DNA of 64,000 nt from Macrostomum hystrix (taxonomy: Eukaryota; Platyhelminthes; Macrostomidae): assembly GCA_950097015.1 (NCBI GenBank), contig CATNEN010000001.1, positions 27,061,001 through 27,125,000 of the forward strand. The letters are read 5' to 3'. Positions 18,014 through 28,706 of the stretch are shown piece after piece; position 1 is the stretch's first letter; the number at the start of each line of letters is the position of its first letter. The notes under the pieces are model-generated. The model was not told where the DNA came from. It did no database searches and saw nothing but the letters and a program-made list of their open reading frames with translations. The translations under genes were made by a program, and so were the position numbers.

Positions 18014-18222
18014 CAGTTACCCACCTTCGGCACCGCCGGGGTAGCTGTAATTTGTTGTTGTTGTTGTTGTGAAAGCACATCCAAGCTCAATATCCTCGCC
18101 ATTATGAAAGGTGAGAGTGATGACGTAACCACTTTCCCATAAGTATCAGTGCTAATTAGTTTCCAATTGCGGATTGAAAACATTAAAATACGATAATTTC
18201 ATGAAATAATGAAGCTAGAAAA

Positions 18223-19256
18223 GTGATTAAAAATCAGACAACAGGATTCACTCCACATTATCTATTGTTTGGACGTGAGGCGGATATGCCAATAGACAGT
18301 GTTGTCAAAAGGCCCAGATTGTACTACAACTATCCTAGCTATGTAGCTGAGCATGCAAAAAGAATTGAGGAGATGCATAAGGTTGTTCAGAAAAAATTAG
18401 AAAAGGTGCGAGACCGTCGGGAGCAGGCTGCTGAGACAGTGACTACCAAGGCCGTGCCAATTCGCGGTCTCGTGTTGATAAACAATCCACAGTTGCATGG
18501 TGACGAGAGCACTAAATTTCACCGAAAGAAGAGAGCCCCGTACAGAGTGTTGGCTAAGCTTTCTGACACAGTTTTCCGAGTCCAGAAAGAGAAGAATGGA
18601 AAACTAATCGTGCCATGATGCTGGTACACCGGAATAATCTGACTCCTGTACCGAACTCGGTCAAAGCCACGGGCATGCCCGAAAGTTCTGACATGGAGAA
18701 GAGAGAACCAACAGGTAAGGGAAGGCAGGAGACTGCCCAGAAGATCCAGAAAAGAAAGGAAGTGCAACCTAAGATTGTGAAAGAGGCAGTCCAAGAAATC
18801 GAGCAAGAAGAAAGCTCTGACTCAGAAGAGGAAAGAATTCAATGGAGAGCTTGCAAAGAGATAAGTGGAAGTGAGATTGAAGAAACTGATGAAGACTCTG
18901 ACACAGAATCCGGAAGTTCGGCAGAAGAACTTATCGAAGACTCTGAAACGGAAACGGAGGAAGAGTTAGAAGAGTCGGAAGAAGATAACGAAGAAGAACC
19001 TGAAGCTGAACCATCAGACCATGATGTTGAGGAGGAACCAGCCTGTGAGGAGGAGGCTGAGGACCGAGCGGATACAGCCAGTGGAACGGCAGCACCACTT
19101 CAGTGGCGAGAGGTGCGGTACAACCTGCGGCCAAGAAAGCCTACAGTCATCAATGAGCCAGCAGTTCCGACACCTGACGCGAATCGCAGGGAGGCACCGC
19201 GTATACCTAACAAGTATGGCTTTGTGCCAAGGAAGCGGTACGCCCACTACCAGTGA
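18223..19256 (+). pseudogene. Decayed retroelement pol 3' end (integrase C-terminus) and acidic tail
   Basis: The first frame (18223-18617) has TGFTPHYLLFGREADMPIDS, the typical integrase C-terminal segment of Ty3/gypsy Pol, and PIRGLVLINNPQLHG. A one-base shift near 18612 moves to a frame beginning VHRNNLTPV, the usual end of the integrase barrel. It then carries a long Glu/Asp-rich region (18800-19060) and ends REVRYNLRPRKP and RKRYAHYQ at TGA 19254. The upstream RT is not present. It is a truncated relic whose upstream sequence was displaced by the LINE at 16481. Confidence 0.7.
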
Positions 19257-19790
19257 CAGCAGAAACGGCAGCGGCAGCAGCAGCAGCAGCAACGAAGAAC
19301 GAGGCCGCCGATCAGGCGGCGGCCAGGGCGGCAAAACTAGACCAAAGTCAGGTCCCGATCCAGTTGGACGCCGCCAGAGCAGCCACCCGACGCTGCCGGC
19401 GCGCCCTGGATATCATAGCAGTCGGCCCCTTCTGGAGCCCGCCCCAGGGTCTGCCGCGGAAGCAACAGGTCCTGGTCAACCAACTTCGCGCGGGCGCCAG
19501 CATGGTCGATAGAAAGACCCGCTACCGTCTCGGTGTCGACGCGTCCCCGCTGTGTCCCGATTGCGGCGAGGTGGACAGTGTCGACCACGTCGTTCTCCAC
19601 TGTCCAAGAGGCGACCGCCACCGAGCCCTACGCGGAATCCCGGCCGAGAACTTGATGGAGAACCCGGCCGCGGTCGTCGAGCTCCTGCGCAGTATGGGGC
19701 GCCTCTAGCGCCCCCGCCCTTATCGGTACTCCGGATCGGGCGCGCCCTGAAAAAGAAAGAAAAGAAAGCAACGAAGAAGGGGGCTAGGAG
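19257..19790 (+). pseudogene. 3' fragment of an RNase H LINE (copy 1)
   Basis: The coding part ends at TAG 19706-19708 with LVNQLRAGASMVDRKTRYRL, CPDCGEVDSVDHVVLHCPRG and ELLRSMGRL. It is homologous to the end of copy 2 (INQLRAGCSML, CRDCGNLDTEEHILFECPRG, LLRRLGRL). A purine tail (AAAAAGAAAGAAAAGAAAGC) closes it. It begins immediately after the stop codon of the preceding relic. Confidence 0.8.
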
Positions 19791-19807
19791 ACGACGTCCA
19801 CGACGTG

Positions 19808-20941
19808 CCCCTGGAGAGGACTAACGGTCTCCCCAACCACCGAGTCTGCGCAGACTCCGACATCGATAGTGAACTGATACAAGTGCTGCGTCTCCGTGGA
19901 GGCAACGCCAACGCCAACCCCAGCGCCAAGCGTCCAAGGACCCGTCGGTCAGCACGCAAGCGCAGAGGGCGCGACCGGAGGTCTCAAGCAGAGCCGACTC
20001 AAGAGCTCCGCGCTCTTCAGTTCAATTCTAACGGACTGAAGGCCCGCATGACGGAGCTGAGTCATTGGCTCGCGACACACCGCCCGGCCGTCGCCCTGAT
20101 CCAGGAGACAAAGCTGGTCAAGGACGAGGATTTCACCCCTCCCGCGAACTACTGCGTCGCCGCTCGGGTCGACGGGATCCCGTACCTCAACGACGCTGAA
20201 AGTGTTAGCCAGGATGCCCAGCCGCGTCTGGATGGTGCTCAACCACGCGCGGCTGACGACCAGCCGGACACCTCCGACGATACCGGCGGACCGTCGATGC
20301 GCGTTGCTGGAAGGCTTGTGGCCAGACCTACGTGTCGCCTCCGGTTCCCAGACGACCGTAGTAACTGGTGCCGAGGCTGTCGCTCCCGCCGCACCGCTTG
20401 CTCCGAGCGGGACAACCCGCTCCCACAGGCGCAAATTCAACCGCCAGACGGGGCCAAGCCCAGTGATGCGTTGGGGCGCAATAGGACGGCGTCGCCCCCG
20501 GCCGTTAACACCAAGAAACAAAAAAAGACGACCGGCAGGGGCGGAGTCATCACCCTGGTGCGCCTCAACGTTCGGTACAGCAACCTTCCGCCTATCCCAC
20601 AAGACCAGGACAAACTGGACGCTGCTGCTATCACCATCCACCCCGAAGGCCGCGCGCCAGTCCAAATTGTCAACGTTTACGCGCCGCCTGCGAGTGCCCA
20701 GCGCCACGACAATTGGACACCGAACCTCGCACTCCTCCCAACGAATGACACCACGGTGATCGGAGGGGACTTCAACGGCCATGGCAGCTGGGACGGCTGG
20801 GTCGATGAGGACGAGAGGGGCCACTCGATCGAACACTGGTGCTCTGCTAACCATCTCCAAATTTGCAATGGTGCCGCACACACCCGCAGCAGCCCAAAGC
20901 AGCGGCTCCCGCAGCTCCCCGGACCTGACGCTCGCCAGTGA
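19808..20941 (+). pseudogene. LINE ubiquitin-like tail plus endonuclease domain
   Basis: The frame first encodes DSELIQVLRLRGG (19865-19903), close to the C-terminus of ubiquitin, then a basic linker (KRPRTRRSARKRRGR) and the endonuclease: LQFNSNGLKARMTEL, ALIQETKL, VNVYAPP, IGGDFNGHGSW. Between CVAARVD and GRGGVITLV there is an extra stretch of about 120 codons (20175-20530) absent from usual endonuclease domains. Near 20890 the frame shifts. The last catalytic motif (GSDHLPITF) lies in the next feature's frame. Confidence 0.75.
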
Positions 20942-22750
20942 GCGCCTGGCAGCGAACATCGCCAACGGCTGGAGGACGGAGCGTGATATGGGCAGCGACC
21001 ACCTGCCAATCACGTTCCCGCTGACACGGTTACGCCAATGCCGTGACACCCGCCGCCGTACCCGCTGGAGCTTTCGCAAAGCCCAATGGACCGCCTTCCA
21101 GCAGCACCTCGATGAACTCCAGGGCCCGCAAGCCTGGGGCAGCATCGAGCAGCGACACGCCGCGTTTTGCAGTGACATCCTTGAAGCAGCGGCCCTCGCG
21201 ATACCCCGCGGCAGTCCTTCGAACCACAGGCCACCTTTCTGGAACTCCAACTGCGAAAAAGCCCGAGACAACTGCAACCAGAAGCGGAAAGAAGCCGAAG
21301 CCATGCCAAATCCTCAGAGCTTAGCCGACTACAACCGGGCCAGACACGAGGCGGGAAACACCATCCGCAAAGAACGCCGCGAGTACCTCGAAGACCGGGC
21401 ACAACACCTCACCGTCGGCAGCGACCTCTTCCAATTTCTCCGCGCCACGCGAGGCGACAGGGCACCACAGCGCGGCAAGGTGGACATCGCCCGCACTGCG
21501 CCGGATGGGTCGGACCTTCGCCCAGCCCGTACCGATAAAGAAAAAGCGGACATCTTTTGCCAGCACTATGCCTCCGTCGCCAGAGTGCACCGCCGCAAGA
21601 CGGACGCCCCCGTCCGGGATGTCGCTAAGATGGCCCGCAAGAATCCGGTAACCACTGCTGTCCCCTTCTCCATGGCTGAACTCCACGCTGCCATCCGTCG
21701 CCTAAAATCAGGCAAGAGCCCAGGTCCTGACGGCATCCACAATGAGATGCTCAAGCGGCTCAGCACCCGGTTCGACCAACGTTTACTCGACCTAATCAAT
21801 GCTACCTGGACTAACAAGCAATGTCCGCGCAGCTGGCGGCTGGCGACCATCATCCCGATCGCAAAAAAGGGGAAGGACCCGAAGCTTGTGGCCTCCTACA
21901 GGCCAGTGGCCCTCACGAGCTGCGTTGCTAAGTGTGCGGAGCGTATGGTGTTACAACGCTTGCAACATGAACTTGAATCTAAGGGCCTGCTCTCGCCGGC
22001 CCAAGCTGGGTTCCGCCGCGGACGTAGCACGGAGGAACAACTGGCGCGTGTCTGCCAAGACATTTTTGACGGCCTCGAGCGCTCCCCGGCCTTCCGGAGC
22101 ATCCTCAGCTGCCAGGATTTCAAGAGCGCGTACGAATCTGTCTGGAAAGAGGCCCTGACCTACAAGATGGTCCGGCTCGGCATCGATGCCAACACGATCA
22201 GCTGGACGGCCGCTTTCCTCGAAGATCGCAGAGCTACGGTGTGTTGGAACGGCACCATGAGCAGCCAACGCACTTTTCGGGAGGGTCTGCCACAAGGGTC
22301 GGTGCTGGCCCCGACCCTCTGGAACATCTTCGTCAACGATCTTGCCACAGACGTTACCGAGGCATCTCCCAACTGCGGAATAAGCCTGTACGCGGACGAT
22401 TCGGCGCTCCTGGCCACACAACCATCCCTGCTCAAGTGTGCCGAGGTTCTCCAACCAGCTCTGGATGCTGTGACCAGCTGGTGCTCCCGCTGGAAGATCG
22501 AATTAAGTACCAACAAGTGCTGCTACTGCACGTTCACCCTTGCTCCGAATGAGGTCAATGGGAAGGTCCGGGTCCCGCTCCAGCTCGGCAATGAGCCTCT
22601 CAACTTCGACCCGAATCCAAGGTTCCTTGGCTTGGTTCTCGACGGCCAACTCAACTTCAAGTCCCACGCTGCTGATGTCCGTAAGCGCATGAGCCAACGC
22701 CGCCGAGCCCTGGCTAGCCTCGCGAGCAGGAAGGCCGGTGCCTCCCAGAA
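20890..22750 (+). pseudogene. LINE reverse transcriptase domain
   Basis: After the endonuclease end (MGSDHLPITF) the frame gives the RT blocks: IRRLKSGKSPGPDGIHNEML, RPVALTSCVAKCAERMVLQR, LSPAQAGFRRGRSTEEQL, FREGLPQGSVLAPTLWNIFV and the catalytic SLYADDSALLA. The frame is lost near 22750 by a one-base shift, and the coding continues in the next feature. It reverse transcribes its own RNA at a nicked target. Confidence 0.85.
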
Positions 22751-24135
22751 TGTCCCTACGCACTGCCTACCTGGCGACCATCCGTGCCGTCGCCGACCAT
22801 GGCTGCGGCATCTGGGGAGCGAGCGCCGCGCCGAGTACCAAATTGTTGATAGAGCAGCAGCAGAACGCTTGTGCGCGCATCATCACCGGATGCCCGCAGC
22901 TCACTCGCTCTACGAACCTCCTAGCCGCAGCGAACCTACCGCCTTTTGGACACGTGATCCTTGAGCGCGCCGCACTCCTCCGCGAACGTGTCCTCCGCCT
23001 GCCAGACGACGTCCCGGCCCACGACTCCGCAGAGCGCATCACCCGCAGCAGGCTCCTCAATCGCGCTTTTGAAAGTGCCAATCGTCGCCAGGAACCGACC
23101 ATCAATCCTCTGCTTCTAAATGACTATCGTCGTCCGTTCCGAGGTTGCTGGCGTCGCGTGGCTCTTGAGCTCACTGAGGCCGCCCATCTTGAGGCCCTTC
23201 CACGCGAGCCATACCCGCCGCCGACCCCCGAGATCAACTGCCTGATGGACAATCCACGGATCCACTTCAACCTGGCGCTCACCGCTTTGTGCGCCCGCTA
23301 TCTCCCGACGAGCATCCGACGCGACCGGGCGCTGAACTTCCTTGCCGATCTCCAACCGACGGACATCGACGTCTGGACCGACGGCTCCGTCAGGGACGGC
23401 ACCTCGGATGCCTGGGGCGCCGCCGTTATCAACACCCGCAGGTGGGGTACCATTATTGCCGCCCCTGCCGGCCGGGTCGCTTGCTCCTTCCAGGCGGAGA
23501 TATGCGCGATACGGGCGGCCCTCGATTACATCAGACAGCTGACGCCGGACCACGGGACGTCGATCCGCATCCATAGCGACTCGCTGGCGGCGCTGGCAGC
23601 CCTTGAGCACGGCCCCTGCGAGCAGCGCTCGGCTGATGGCAGCCTTTGCTGGGCAACGCTGAGCGCCTTTCAACACAGCTGCGAGTTTGTTTGGGTCCCG
23701 GCGCACTGCGACATCCCGGGAAATGAGTTGGCCGACCGCTACGCTAATCGCGCCCGTCTGGTACGACAGCAGGACAGGCCCATCTCTTTCCAAGCTGCTA
23801 TGGCGGCCCTTCGCCGGGCGAGAGCCGCCCTTGACCTCGAGGTGCTGGGGCCGTGCTGGCGCTCCACCCCCAAACACCTCAGCCGCACCGAGACGGTCGC
23901 CATCAACCAGCTCAGGGCGGGATGCTCGATGCTGGCCAATTCCACCCGCCATCGTCTCGGCCTCACTGACGACCCGCTCTGCCGCGACTGTGGCAACCTC
24001 GATACTGAAGAGCACATTCTCTTCGAGTGCCCGCGCGGCGACGGTACCCGTGTTCGCTACGACAACTGGGACGAGGCCCTGCATTTATACCCTGAACAAG
24101 TCCTCGCCCTCCTGCGCAGACTGGGGCGCCTCTGA
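22740..24135 (+). pseudogene. LINE thumb, RNase H and C-terminal zinc ribbon
   Basis: The frame continues the thumb (RAVADHGCGIWGASAAPSTK, NACARIITGCPQLTRSTNL) and then an RNase H domain with DVWTDGSVRDG, FQAEICAIRAAL, IHSDSLAAL and VWVPAHCDIPGNELADRYAN, so the D-E-D-H-D set is complete. The end has CRDCGNLDTEEHILFECPRG and LLRRLGRL, stop TGA 24133-24135. It is intact in itself. Confidence 0.85.
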
Positions 24136-24235
24136 GCGCTCCTCCTCCTCGCTGCCTGTAGCAGCTTTGGGGACGGTGGATTCAGAAGAAGAAGAAGAAG
24201 CAACGAAGAAGCGGAGGCGACGGGACTGATGACGG

Positions 24236-25126
24236 TGATCTGATGCTACACAAAGTAAAATTGACTCATATGCTTTATTCAATTTTTATATTAGGGAAGG
24301 CAGGTTGTAGTAGGGATGCTTTTATCATTTTTTTAAAAGTCAAATTCGTACCTATGCTCTTTGTTTTAATGCGCTAAATATTTTTTATATGTAAAATATT
24401 ATAAATATTCTGTCAAATTCATTCATTTTAACAAACCTTTTTTGTGTATATATACGAGTGCAATTCCTATGAAACAAAGCAACGTGCCAGTGTCGCGAAA
24501 AGCAAATAAGCTATAACTGAGTAAGAAGATGTTCAAGTGTTGAGTTGGTTATTTGAGGCTGTGACCCTCTGGTCCTGGAGAAACGCCCAGCAAAGACTGG
24601 AGAATAAGAGACCAGTGCCTTAGAAGGATAAACCGCTTGTGCCGAGAGATACGCTACCAAGAGAGAGAAAAGTAGAGTGAGAAGCCCTGTTACATTATTA
24701 TCCATGCAGCATTTGTTACATTAAATGCAGGTTATGTGTACGTGTTAAAAATAACATGTACAAGTTGCAGTGCGAATAGCAATTTTTTGGTTCTTTGACT
24801 CTTAAATATTGTTGCAAATACAATATATAGGCCCTACAACAATATTGATCATAGTCATACAAACTTGCTTTTCAAGCAGATTAAACGGATTGATTGTCTT
24901 TGAAAATAACATTATGAAAATCAACAGCTACGTACAACTGTAAAAACATAACTGCAACAATTATACTTTATGTAATTGTTATTTAATTATTTAGGTATTA
25001 ATATGTAATTATAAAGAGCTAAAAAATTACTGAACTAATCCATATATATGCTGATTTAAGATTTGTCGCCAGATTGACTGGATACCACCCCATAACTGCA
25101 TGCAATTCTCATTCCTTTTGTATAAC
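24236..25126. other. AT-rich intergenic sequence
   Basis: No gene, RNA or repeat of note was recognised in this stretch of about 890 bp. Confidence 0.5.
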
Positions 25127-25575
25127 TGTAGTGTCAGCTTGTTTGCCCTTCTATCTCCCCGTGTTATTATTCAGTGCTTATTTTTAGACACGTGTATTTT
25201 GCTAAGAGTTCACCCACGCCAAGCCGGGCCGGACCAGCTGGGGGAAATGACGCCCACCACCCCGCGAGCGCTACCCCTGGGCTACGGTCCCGGCCAATCA
25301 GCGAGCGACCCGGCCTCACTACCTGTCTACCCTCGGCAAGAAGCGACCCCGGGGCTCAGAACGGCGGTCGCAAGTCTACTGCGATTTGTCGCCTTGGCTC
25401 AAGCTACAGCCAGGCATCCACCTCGCCGATCGACCTAATTTGGGGTTAAAATGACTCTATATAACGAAGCATGTTTTTGTAGTCCAAATTATCTTTTTCT
25501 CCGCAATCCGCCTCACACTGTGAGAAGCACGTGCAAATTATCGTTCTCCGCAATTCGCCTCACACTGTCCCGGTG
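25127..25575 (+). repeat. 5' fragment of a long LTR (family A)
   Basis: It starts TGTAGTGTCAGCTTG like the complete LTR at 33645 and follows it for about 450 bp, up to CGCCTCACACTG, where a foldback repeat cuts in. Confidence 0.85.
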
Positions 25576-25576
25576 G

Positions 25577-25747
25577 GACAACCGCGCCCAATCCGCGCCC
25601 TCCCACCAGCGCCCCGCTGTACGCCCCACTATACGCCCACCCACCGATAACTGGTGGGAGGGCGCATAGTGTGGCCAGGCGGCGCACTGGTGGCCCACCA
25701 GTGTGGGGCGCGGGTTGGGGTCGACGGGAGGTAAATAAAATTCGGGG
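25577..25747. repeat. GC-rich foldback repeat F, copy 1
   Basis: This is an imperfect palindrome: CCGCTGTACGCCCCACTATA near 25615 pairs with GGGCGCATAGTGTGGCC near 25660, and CGCGCCCAATCCGCGCC pairs with GGGGCGCGGGTTGGGG. Other copies are at 42790-42955 (inverted) and 51388-51560. Confidence 0.75.
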
Positions 25748-25787
25748 CATATCCTCAAAGTCTACTGTTAGTAGAAATGTTAGTTTG

Positions 25788-26335
25788 AAATCATGAAACC
25801 AACTCAGTCGTGTAGGAAATCATTTCTAGATAGATTTTCAATTGAATCCCACTCGATAAACTGTGCTCAAATCTATTGGGACACCGACGACAGCCATATA
25901 CTGCTGACATAGTCAGAGTCAAGATAAAACTTTCTAGGTGACTTTCCAGGTTAATAAGTTCGAGTGGAAATCATTTGAAATCATGAAGCCAACTCAGTCG
26001 TGTAGGAAATCATTTCTAGATTGATTTTCAATTGAATCCGACTCGATAAACTGTGCTCAAATCTATTGGGACACCGACGACAGCCATATAGTACTGACAT
26101 AGTCAGAGTCAAGATAAAATTTTCTAGGTGACTTTCCAGGTTAATAAGTTCGAGTGGAAATCATTTGAATCATGAAACCAACTCAGTCGTGCAGGAAATT
26201 ATTTCTAGATTGATTTTCAATTGAATCCGACTCGATAAACTGTGCTCAAATCTATTGGGACACCGACGACAGCCATATAGTACTGACATAGTCAGAGTTA
26301 AGATAAAATTTTCTAGGTGACTTTCCAGGTTAATA
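25788..26335. repeat. 191-bp tandem repeat S, about 3 copies
   Basis: Units begin GAAATCATGAAACCAACTC at 25788, about 25979 and about 26170. Each has AATCTATTGGGACACCGACG in the middle. Single copies occur at about 41757-41955 (inverted) and 51608-51842, each time near a copy of foldback repeat F. Confidence 0.85.
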
Positions 26336-26580
26336 CGTAAGTCATGATACGTAATACGTAATACAGGTAAGTCAGTTCTTTAAAATGGCATGAGCAAGTC
26401 AGAAAGAGATCAAAGAAAAGAATTGATCGACAGTGAAAGCATTTAAATTTTTTGTTTCGCATTTGTTGATTTCTAATGCGGCGACATCGGAACTGACTCT
26501 CGTAGGCACCAGTTAAGTTTGGCATGCTTATAGTCACTCTTTAACTGAGCATTTATTGATTTATTTATATAATGATTTGT

Positions 26581-26756
26581 ATACAACACAACAACAATGA
26601 TACAACATTGATACGATACAACGATACAATGATACAACAATATATAAAAATTTAAAGCTCAGTTTAATGACAATTATCCCAGATCCTCAGTTTGGTGACA
26701 ATCCCAGATCCTCTGTTTGGTGACAATCCCAGATCCTCTGTTTGGGACAATCCCAG
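26581..26756. repeat. Direct repeat flanking the LTR element, left copy
   Basis: ACAACAATGATACAACATTG and following sequence to the tandem CCAGATCCTCAGTTTGGTGA units are repeated at 34922-35095, on the other side of the LTR element. Confidence 0.75.
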
Positions 26757-26961
26757 TGTAGTGTCAGCTTGTTTGCCCTTCTATCTCCCCGTGTTATTAT
26801 TCAATACTTATTTTTAGACACGTGTATTTTGCTAAGAGTTCATCCACATCCACGCTAAGAGTTCATTCATCCGGGCCGGACCAGCTGGGGGAACGGACGC
26901 CCACCACCCCGCGAGCGCTACCCCTGGGCTACAGTCCCGACCAATCAGCGAGTGACCCGGC

Positions 26962-27799
26962 CGACATTCTGGACCTGTGTGCCGACGAACCGATGAGCGT
27001 CGTCGATGTCACTAACGAGGGGCCCGTAGAAATAGCGCCCAGGCTGACGCGAAGGGAGCGACGCCAACAGCGCGCTCAACGGTTTTACCAGGAACGGCGG
27101 GAACGGCGCCGCGAAGAGAGAGCGGTAGAACCCCAGCCGGAGGCCGCACGGCGAAATATCTTCCAGTCCCTCAAGAATTTCATACTAAACGAATGGTCTT
27201 ACTACGGCAACGGAGACGGCGCCTTCCAAGGGCGTGAGAAAGCTGTGTCGAACATACGGGCCGCGATCCGTCGGGATCGAACTCGAGGGCAACGCGCCGG
27301 TGTACCATTCCCCGACCTCCAGCGGACGCTGAGCGAAGCTATAAGTACAGCGGTAGCTTTTACACCGCGGCGACGCATGCCGAACGAGGCCATCGACCTC
27401 ATCCGTACGGCGTGTGCACAGGAGCTGGTGCCCCTGATCGGGTGGGGACCGGACCCACGTGCCGCCGCGCCTCCACCTCCGCCACCAACACAGGTTCGGG
27501 CGCAACCGTCCGGCCTACCAGCCCAAGACCGCTTTTCGATGCCCCACATGCGTGGCGCCCTCGAGAGAACCGAGTACCGGTCACTCTTCAATGAGGGCTA
27601 CCGCCGGCAGCAGGAGACGGATGGCTCGGTAACGGTCCGTAGCGCCGTCGGGTTCCGGGTCGACCGCGACACGCGGGGCGATCGGTTTGAGTGCGTCTAT
27701 ATGCACGCGCCGGCGCCCGGGGCCAAGCGGCTGCAAAAAGCACGAAAAATTACGATTAAAAATATACTGAACCAACTTACAAGCCGCACCGCGGTGTGA
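26962..27799 (+). CDS. Arg-rich protein of unknown function
   Basis: A frame of about 279 codons is fused to LTR sequence at about 26962 (ADILDLCADEPMSVVDVTNE); the first ATG of the unique part is at about 26992. The product has an Arg/Glu-rich helix (RRERRQQRAQRFYQERRERR), a putative globular middle (ILNEWSYYGNGDGAFQG, TPRRRMPNEAIDLIRTACAQ), a Pro-rich linker (APPPPPPTQ) and a basic C-terminus (KARKITIKNILNQL). I do not recognise it. A Gag-like or captured nucleic-acid-binding protein is possible from its position in an LTR element. Five hairpins follow the stop. Confidence 0.5.
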
Positions 27800-27843
27800 G
27801 AGGAATTATACTGGACAAATGAAGAACTGTTGATTTAATATCA

Positions 27844-28079
27844 AACGTCCTGGAGGCAAGACGTTAAACTGCACCATAACTAGAAAGTATAGTTAACGTC
27901 CTGGAGGCAAGACGTTAAACTGCACCATAACTAGAAAATATAGTTAACGTCCTGGGACATGACGTTAAACTGTACCGAAATAAGCAGAGTATAGAGAGAT
28001 TAAACGTCCTGGGACATGACGTTAAACTGTACCGAAGTAAGGAGGATAGTGTGATTAAACGTCCCGGAGGCGTGACGTT
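27844..28079. repeat. Five tandem hairpins with identical 6-bp stems
   Basis: AACGTC...GACGTT pairs enclose 9-10 nt loops at 27844-27865, 27895-27916, 27946-27966, 28003-28023 and 28058-28079, spaced 51-57 bp. Loops vary (CTGGAGGCAA, CTGGGACAT, CCGGAGGCGT) while stems are unchanged. They lie 45-280 bp after the Arg-rich ORF, where an mRNA 3' UTR would be; AATAAA occurs at about 28299. Confidence 0.85.
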
Positions 28080-28437
28080 GAAGTGCACAGTAGCTATAAA
28101 GAGCGAATTATGTACCGAATTACGTCCTAAAGCATTAACTTATACTTCATCGATTAACCCATCATTGCACGGCAATGATTGCGTCAAATACAGAGGAAAA
28201 TTGAGCCTTGTCTAAGTATTCGAGTCTGAGTTCTGTTCGCCGTGCTTTGAAAGTCCTTTACCAATTATTGTCTTGAATTTATCAGTTTCCGCTGTCAATA
28301 AAACAGTGAAGAACCCTACTCTACCTCTTTTAGGAGGGGGGAGGTGGTGAGAGTGTGTCAAGTTCGATTTTTAGTTGATTTTTTGCCGTGCATAATTAAT
28401 TATTGTCGCCGCGTCGGTTATTGCAAAATACGTTTCT
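28080..28437. other. 3' part of LTR element interior
   Basis: No gene is seen. It contains a sixth degenerate hairpin-like unit near 28115, AATAAA near 28299 and a purine tract (AGGAGGGGGGAGG, about 28332). It ends at the Ty3 insertion site. Confidence 0.5.
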
Positions 28438-28706
28438 TGTTGTGACTTGAATATTCAACCGGACTTGAATGTACTCTATTAACTTATCGTTGCTCAATGC
28501 ACGCCCATTTTCCTATGCGTGCGTGGGCCGCGTGTGTCACCTGCGCGTGCGACACAACGTGTTCTGTTCTTACTCCTTGCTCTCCACGTGCCATTGTCAC
28601 CTCCAGCCATATTTTGTTAGTATAAATATATCGAATCTCCTTGTACGTAGTTCGTGGCCTTTGCGCTATCTAAAGAATTCCTGGTCTACAAAAGTGGCGA
28701 AGAGGA

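Larger units (their letters stand above)
16481..18068 (+). mobile_element. Internally deleted LINE with target-site duplication
   Basis: A 10-bp duplication GTGAAAGCAC flanks the unit (16471-16480, repeated once more at 16481-16490, and 18069-18078). The 3' end is a short TTG/TGT repeat tail (about 18052-18068), as in RTE-like and related LINEs. Inside are an endonuclease domain and the C-terminal region only. Confidence 0.8.
19790..24235 (+). mobile_element. RNase H-bearing LINE (copy 2), endonuclease-RT-RNase H
   Basis: The order of endonuclease, YADD reverse transcriptase, RNase H and a C-terminal CCHC-like ribbon matches I-group-like non-LTR retrotransposons. The 3' end has a GAAGAA-rich tail (24186-24215). 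The element follows copy 1 tail-to-head. It is broken by two frameshifts (about 20890 and 22750). No clear target-site duplication was seen. Confidence 0.8.

Noticed and set aside
19949-21304. 451-codon open frame on the - strand
   Set aside because: Antisense shadow of the GC-rich LINE endonuclease; no domain.
27844-28079. CRISPR-like regular repeat array
   Set aside because: Spacers between hairpins are themselves related, the genome is eukaryotic and no cas genes exist.
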